Positions 60,003-64,000 of a DNA stretch of 64,000 nt are shown piece after piece. Location of the stretch: the NCBI RefSeq assembly GCF_900105945.1, contig NZ_FNSO01000004.1:5580001-5644000 (forward strand). Direction: 5' to 3'. A program made the translations under genes and the position numbers. Source of the DNA: Amycolatopsis tolypomycina (GTDB lineage: Bacteria; Actinomycetota; Actinomycetes; Mycobacteriales; Pseudonocardiaceae). The notes under the pieces are model-generated. The model did no database searches and was not told where the DNA came from. It saw only the letters and a list, made by a program, of their open reading frames with translations. The first letter of the stretch is position 1; each line of letters opens with the position of its first letter.

Positions 60003-60746
60003 TTACCAGGCAACGGGTCCGAGGCGATCGATGAAGATCCCGGTCGGTCCGTCGGCGTCGAGCGTCGCGAGTTCGATGATCGGGTCGGTGCCCTCGGTGA
60101 CCGTCAGCTGGCCGGTGTGGTTGTTCATGTCGGTGGCGGTGAACTTGTGGTTGACGACCTCACCGGGGGTGATGGCGTTGAACTTGATATTCGGGAGCGC
60201 CTGGGTGTACCGGACGGTGATCATGTTCAGCGCCGCTTTCGACGAGCTGTAGGCGAGCTCGTGCATTTTCGAGGCGGGCTGCGTGGGATCGGCCATGACC
60301 GCGAAGGAGCCCACGGCGCTGGACACCATCACCACCCGCGGGTTGTCCGCCGCAGTCAGCAGGGGCAGGAACGCGTGCGTGACCCTGACCGGCCCGTACA
60401 CGTTGGTGTCGTAGACGGAGTGGATCTCCTCGGCCGTGGCGTCCGCGGGCGGGACAACGTTCCCCGGCGCGCCGGCGTTGTTGATCAGCACGTCCAGCCG
60501 GTTGGTGTGCTTCCGCACGAGCCGCACGGCGTCGGCCACCGACTCGTCCGAGGTCACGTCCAGCGGGACCATGACGACGTTCGCGCCGCCCGCAGCCAGC
60601 TTGTCGGCGGCCGCCTGGCCCCGGCTTTCGTCCCGTGAGCCGAGGAAGATCGTCCAGCCCCGCTCGCCGAGCCGCCGAGCCGATTCGAAACCGAGCCCCT
60701 TGTTGCCTCCGGTGATCAGCACCGAGGTCTGTTCTGTGTGCGTCAT
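60003..60746 (-). CDS. Short-chain dehydrogenase/reductase
   Basis: A 247-residue classical SDR with the cofactor loop TGGNKGLGFE, then NNAGAPG, catalytic Ser in VMVSSAVGSF and the YSSSK active-site motif (Tyr and Lys). The GSRDESRG turn favours NADP(H). It is like the carbonyl reductase (CBR) type in the first loop. The substrate is unknown. The ATG at 60746 overlaps the stop of the frameshifted gene upstream by ATGA, so the two were translationally coupled. Confidence 0.92.
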   Translation of the reverse strand: MTHTEQTSVLITGGNKGLGFESARRLGERGWTIFLGSRDESRGQAAADKLAAGGANVVMVPLDVTSDESVADAVRLVRKHTNRLDVLINNAGAPGNVVPPADATAEEIHSVYDTNVYGPVRVTHAFLPLLTAADNPRVVMVSSAVGSFAVMADPTQPASKMHELAYSSSKAALNMITVRYTQALPNIKFNAITPGEVVNHKFTATDMNNHTGQLTVTEGTDPIIELATLDADGPTGIFIDRLGPVAW

Positions 60747-61343
60747 GCCCACCAGACACCGCGTCCCGCTCGGTTGTGACCACCTGTGAACGAGCTCACA
60801 CGGACGATCGCCGACTCCGGCAACGGCCACTCCGCGGCAACGAGGCTGAGCCGGTCCCCGTAAGGGAAACGATCACCCTCGTCGGCAGGTAACGGCCCGC
60901 GGACGAAGCACCGGTGCAGCAGCAGTTCGCGTCGCTGGTCCAGCGGTTCCGGCTCGTCCTCGGACCAACCGGCCGGAAGCACCGGAGGATCGCCACCGAT
61001 GTCCGCCTCTCCGTCCCAGTTCAGGAGTCCGATGGCGGAGAAGAACTCCGTGTGCATCGCCGGCCCGCTGTCGTCCATGCTGTCGGCGCAAAACCGCTCG
61101 ATCAGATAGTCGCTGACCCGGCTGAGCCCGTACAGCTTTCATGAGCCGCCAGGGCTGCTCGTCGTCCTCGGTGTACCCGCCGGCGGGCAACCGCTCCCGA
61201 TGACGCAATGGTTCCAGTTCGGCCAGGTGCTCGGCCGCTGCCGTCCGCCGGCCGCTCAGGTACTGCCGGCACGCATCGGGCTCGTCACCGCAATCGAGCA
61301 AGCCCTCGTACAGCCGCCGGAAGTACAGCCAGGCGAGTTCCAC
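60743..61343 (-). pseudogene. Frameshifted gene of unknown function
   Basis: The first part (from GTG 61343: ELAWLYFRRLYEGLLDCGDEP ... GYTEDDEQPWRLMK) and the second part (LYGLSRVSDYLIERF ... DDSGPAMHTEFFSAIGLLNWDGEADIGGD) are in different frames. They meet at an AAA run near 61137-61139. Removing one A would join them into one 200-residue protein. The second part ends in an ATGA overlap with the SDR start, as a real gene would. It is either a recent frameshift or a sequencing error. No family is recognised. Confidence 0.65.
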
Positions 61344-61411
61344 GCCGTGATCATGATCCAGCCGGCGAGCATCCGCAACGAGGTTCCTCGCCGGCGAAAC
61401 GTCCGGTGGGA

Positions 61412-62434
61412 TCAGTGGGGTCGGGACAGCCGGCGGCGACGGATGGTTCGTCGGACGACGGCGTAGGTGTAGAAGTCGGTGAGTACGACCACCGGGGTGA
61501 CGAGCACGACCGGCAGGAGCACTCGGTCCCAGCCGCCGCCGAGGAGCGCGTGGATCAGGGTTGCGAGGAGCCAGCAGAGGTAGCCGCCCCAGGTCAGGAT
61601 CATGACCACCTGCCACGGTCGTTTGTGGAGCAGGATGTCGGCGATGCCGGGGCGAGGGGCTTTGTCCCGGGGGGTCAGTGCCATGTGGGGCGTCCCCGTG
61701 GAGTACCGGTGCCAATGGTCGAATCGTTGGTAGATGTAGTCGATGATGTCCGGTTCGGCTGGTGCGGTTGGTTCGCGGAGATCGGCGAGCAGGTTGTCCA
61801 GTTCGAGTCGGGTCGCGGCGGCGTAGGCCGCGGCGACCCGGTCGTCGTACTCGGCGAGGTCGAGCTGGCCCTTGGCGTGTGCCCGGCGCAGGGCGCGGGC
61901 GGCTTCGTCGCGTTCGCGGTGGGAAACGCGGTGGTCGGCGGGTTCCGAGCGGCGCCGTCCTCGTCGCGGCCGGTGCAGGTCGGCGAGCAGTGCGGCCAGT
62001 TCGTGGTCCGTGTCGGCTGCTGCCGCCGCCCTCGCTCGGTCGGTGTGTTCGGCGGGAGTGAGCCGCCCGTCGGCCAGTGCCTGGTCCAGTTCGGCACGCG
62101 TGGCGTCGCGTTCGGCGGGACCGGCCCGCAGCTCCAGGTCGGCCGCGAGCGCGTCGAGCTCGCGCTGCCGCACGGCCTGGTCGATCCACGCCGCGGCGCC
62201 GTCCCACGCCTGCGGATCCACCCGGCCGCTGGTGATCGCCGCCTCGACCTCGGTCAGCGCGGCCTGCCGGTCGGCCGTGGACAGCAGAACGTCGGCGGGT
62301 GCCGTGCCGGGCGTGTCCGGCATCGTGATCGCCTCGCCCGGGTCGGGGACGCCTTCAAGGCGTGCGTGGTGCCACACACCATCTACGACCGGGTGGATCA
62401 TGAGGGGATCGATGTAGATCACCGCGGCTGTCAT
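61412..62434 (-). CDS. DUF1707 triple-repeat membrane protein
   Basis: A 340-residue protein. Three DUF1707/SHOCT-like segments of about 50 residues (ADRQAALTEVEAAITSGRVDPQAW; ERDATRAELDQALADGRLTPAEHTDRA; HRERDEAARALRRAHAKGQLDLAEYDDRV), each ending in L..LLADL, are followed by a 2TM-like domain (VVMILTWGGYLCWLLATLIHALL; VLLPVVLVTPVVVLTDFYTYAVV) and a basic tail. DUF1707 often precedes membrane anchors in actinobacteria; the function is not known. The ATG at 62434 overlaps the Scr1-type regulator stop (ATGA), so it belongs to that operon. Confidence 0.82.
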   Translation of the reverse strand: MTAAVIYIDPLMIHPVVDGVWHHARLEGVPDPGEAITMPDTPGTAPADVLLSTADRQAALTEVEAAITSGRVDPQAWDGAAAWIDQAVRQRELDALAADLELRAGPAERDATRAELDQALADGRLTPAEHTDRARAAAAADTDHELAALLADLHRPRRGRRRSEPADHRVSHRERDEAARALRRAHAKGQLDLAEYDDRVAAAYAAATRLELDNLLADLREPTAPAEPDIIDYIYQRFDHWHRYSTGTPHMALTPRDKAPRPGIADILLHKRPWQVVMILTWGGYLCWLLATLIHALLGGGWDRVLLPVVLVTPVVVLTDFYTYAVVRRTIRRRRLSRPH

Positions 62435-63258
62435 GACGCTCGGCCCCACGTGAAGTCGGCCAGCGTGTCGGCTGCGGCTGAGTTCCTTTGTGCCTGGCGC
62501 TGAAGGGCTTTTGCGGTGCCGGAGTACTTGTTGAGGAGTGCCTTCTCGGTGAGGTATGTGGTGCAATGGACGTTTTTGAACGCTACCGCCATCGGAGTGC
62601 GTCGGTCCTCGAAGAGAGTGAAAGCGTGCGCCGGGCTCGGATTGTTTGCTGTCGTCGGGACGATCCGGACGGTGACGTGGTGCAAACTCGCGACGCTTCG
62701 AAGGCTTCGGATCTGTGCGTCTGCGTCAGGTTCGTCGCCCGCAGAACGTAAGGCGTCCTCGCCGATGAGGAAGAGGTAGCGGCGAGGGCCGTTCAACATC
62801 CCTTCCCGGCGAACGGTTCGTTCAAATGGTTCGAGTTCGGGACAGGCAGGCTCTTCGTCGGTGCCGGGTTCGCGATCAAAGTGTTGCGGAAGCCGCAGGA
62901 GATCCGGAAGGCAGAAAGGAGACCATTCCACAACCCGGTCGGACAGTTGCTCGTACGTCCACATCAGACTGAAGGACCGCATATCATCGGTTGCGACGAG
63001 GTTGTCGTCGTAGACGTGCTTGGCCGACTCCATGAACTTCTCGTATTCGACGCCGCTGATCCCGAGGAAGCCGAGGATGTGGGAGACGGCGGGAGGATGC
63101 GGGATGTGGGTGCCGAGCTCCAAGCCGGACAGGCGCGCCGGTGACATGCTGAGCTTGTCGGCGAGACGGCGCAAACCAATCTTTCGCCGCTCGCGTGCCT
63201 CGCGAAGGCCCGCACTGACGAGCAACACGGCAGGGCGACGGATGGTTGGCAATGACAT
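62431..63258 (-). CDS. Scr1/DUF5753-family XRE regulator
   Basis: A 275-residue protein. The XRE-type HTH is VSAGLREARERRKIGLRRLADKLSMSPARLSGLELGTHIPHPP. The DUF5753 domain (about 100-265) contains RRYLFLIGEDALR, the VRIVPTTANNPSPAHAFTLFED core and YLTEKALLNKYSGTAKALQRQA. Such regulators in Streptomyces usually pair with a DUF397 (WhiJ-associated) protein in a toxin/antitoxin-like set. Here the following gene is a DUF1707 protein and the preceding one a 92-residue companion. The ATG at 63258 fits the N-terminus. Confidence 0.92.
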   Translation of the reverse strand: MSLPTIRRPAVLLVSAGLREARERRKIGLRRLADKLSMSPARLSGLELGTHIPHPPAVSHILGFLGISGVEYEKFMESAKHVYDDNLVATDDMRSFSLMWTYEQLSDRVVEWSPFCLPDLLRLPQHFDREPGTDEEPACPELEPFERTVRREGMLNGPRRYLFLIGEDALRSAGDEPDADAQIRSLRSVASLHHVTVRIVPTTANNPSPAHAFTLFEDRRTPMAVAFKNVHCTTYLTEKALLNKYSGTAKALQRQAQRNSAAADTLADFTWGRAS

Positions 63259-63314
63259 GATCGATCTCTCTGGTGGTGGTCGTTCTGCGGGGTGCGTCCG
63301 GGAGCGAAGGCCCG

Positions 63315-63593
63315 TTACCGCCAGCGCTCCGGCAGCGGGCGCGGTGGGCCGAACTTCGGCCAGAAGACGTCCAGTACCAGCGTGGCCGCTTGATGGTCCG
63401 TTTCGGTCAGCTGCTCGCCGGGTTTGCGCGGTCGACCGAGCTGCTGGAAAGCGGCTTCCAAGGAACCTGCGTCATCCGGTTGGGACGCCGCGGGCAACCA
63501 ACTCCGACCCGAAGGGGCAACCTGGCGCTCGGGCGAAGCGCCTGAGCCGTCGGGCATCTTGTTGTAACGAAGTGCTACCGCTGTCGCTTGCAT
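63315..63593 (-). CDS. Small hypothetical protein upstream of the Scr1-type regulator
   Basis: A 92-residue protein: MQATAVALRYNKMPDGSG, a Pro/Ser-rich middle, then EAAFQQLGRPRKPGEQLTETDHQAATLVLDVFWPKFG. There is no signal peptide or membrane span. It is encoded 56 bases before the regulator on the same strand. Such small genes beside Scr1 regulators are often functional partners, but I recognise no family. An internal ATG (MPDG) is an alternative start. Confidence 0.5.
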   Translation of the reverse strand: MQATAVALRYNKMPDGSGASPERQVAPSGRSWLPAASQPDDAGSLEAAFQQLGRPRKPGEQLTETDHQAATLVLDVFWPKFGPPRPLPERWR

Positions 63594-63765
63594 GGGTGTC
63601 AGCGTGCAGTGGAAGGTTGCGGCCGCAAACGACGTCGGCGTATGAGTTTTAGCAGGTAGGAGTCGCGTGGTGCCGGATTCCATACATCAGGAGGATGGAA
63701 TCCGGCGCCATGTTGTGTGCGATCGAATACACTGCGTGTCAAGTGGTGGGAGGAGGGAGACCGAC

Positions 63766-64000
63766 GTGCAGACGCCGACGAGAAGGTGCGAGAAATGCGG
63801 TGCGCGCCTGGCTCGTGATCGCGTGAGCAACCACTGCGGACCATGCATCCGCCTGTTGATCGCGCACGAGGCGCCACCCCAGCCGGACACCTTCTGGGCC
63901 GCCGACAGCATCCGCGCTGCGCTGAAGGACCGCCATTTCGGCAGGCTCTTTGCCGCCTACCGTAAAGAATCCAACCCGCACGTGTCGCAGGCTGCGCTCG
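63766..64000 (+). CDS. Zinc-ribbon HTH regulator, N-terminal part (3' end outside window)
   Basis: The frame is open from GTG 63766 to the window end (78 codons). The N-terminus has two CxxC knuckles (CEKCGARL and CGPCIRL), as in actinobacterial XRE-type regulators with a zinc-ribbon head. A helix then begins (WAADSIRAALKDRHFGRLFAAYRKESN), the expected start of an HTH region. AGGAGGGAGA precedes the GTG. It is divergent from the small gene at 63315-63593. The fold beyond 64000 is unknown. Confidence 0.75.
   Translation, partial: MQTPTRRCEKCGARLARDRVSNHCGPCIRLLIAHEAPPQPDTFWAADSIRAALKDRHFGRLFAAYRKESNPHVSQAAL

Overview
The window is high-GC actinomycete chromosome. GTG/TTG starts, four-base ATGA/GTGA gene overlaps, a WhiB protein, a complete conservon, a Scr1-type XRE regulator, several ECF sigma factors, a DprE2-like arabinan-pathway reductase and a type I PKS all point to Pseudonocardiaceae, most plausibly Amycolatopsis. 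The genus is an inference from gene content and repeat style. No search was run.

Left part (1-20.4 kb). A five-gene acyl-CoA catabolic operon (1-4069) converges on an LCP cell-wall ligase. A DprE2-like reductase, a SigG-type sigma factor, a WhiB protein and two overlapping sigma genes (the second SigD-like) follow. A two-gene P450 + single-module PKS locus (9768-16726) is the clearest specialised-metabolism unit. Next are a divergent LysR/transporter pair, a Tat-exported helveticin-J-like protein and a small secreted protein.

Middle part (20.4-43 kb). After tRNA-Met(CAT) come a multicopper oxidase/P450/NmrA-like group and several hypothetical genes. A remarkable 30-bp tandem-repeat element (27584-27910) lies between convergent genes, and a relative of it lies at 33411-33495. 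Then come a lone LysR effector domain with DUF5997, a kynureninase that seems to start at CTG, a MarR/haloalkane dehalogenase/GNAT group, an AlkB-rubredoxin fusion with its TetR regulator, and a conservon (36500-40317). Directly after the conservon is a tightly coupled three-gene operon: a DMATS-type aromatic prenyltransferase, a heme-oxygenase-fold diiron protein and a nucleotidyltransferase. I regard this as the best candidate for an undescribed pathway.

Right part (43-64 kb). This is a secretome region: an SdrD_B-repeat protein, a DUF1996 protein interrupted by a duplicated domain, GH43 and GH62 hemicellulases, a ChW-repeat protein, a V8/trypsin-like protease with a small companion, a wall-anchored beta-strand-repeat protein and a ricin-domain protein. 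Three LacI-type palindromes of form TGTTANCGNTAACA precede the DUF1996 gene, the beta-strand gene (shared with the ricin gene) and the GH62 gene, suggesting one plant-polysaccharide regulon. An ECF41 sigma factor sits beside a degenerate DoxX-like gene. A SigE-family sigma gene is coupled to a membrane protein. The window ends with CPBP and SDR genes, a frameshifted gene, a DUF1707 membrane protein, a Scr1-type regulator with a small companion, and the start of a zinc-ribbon HTH gene.
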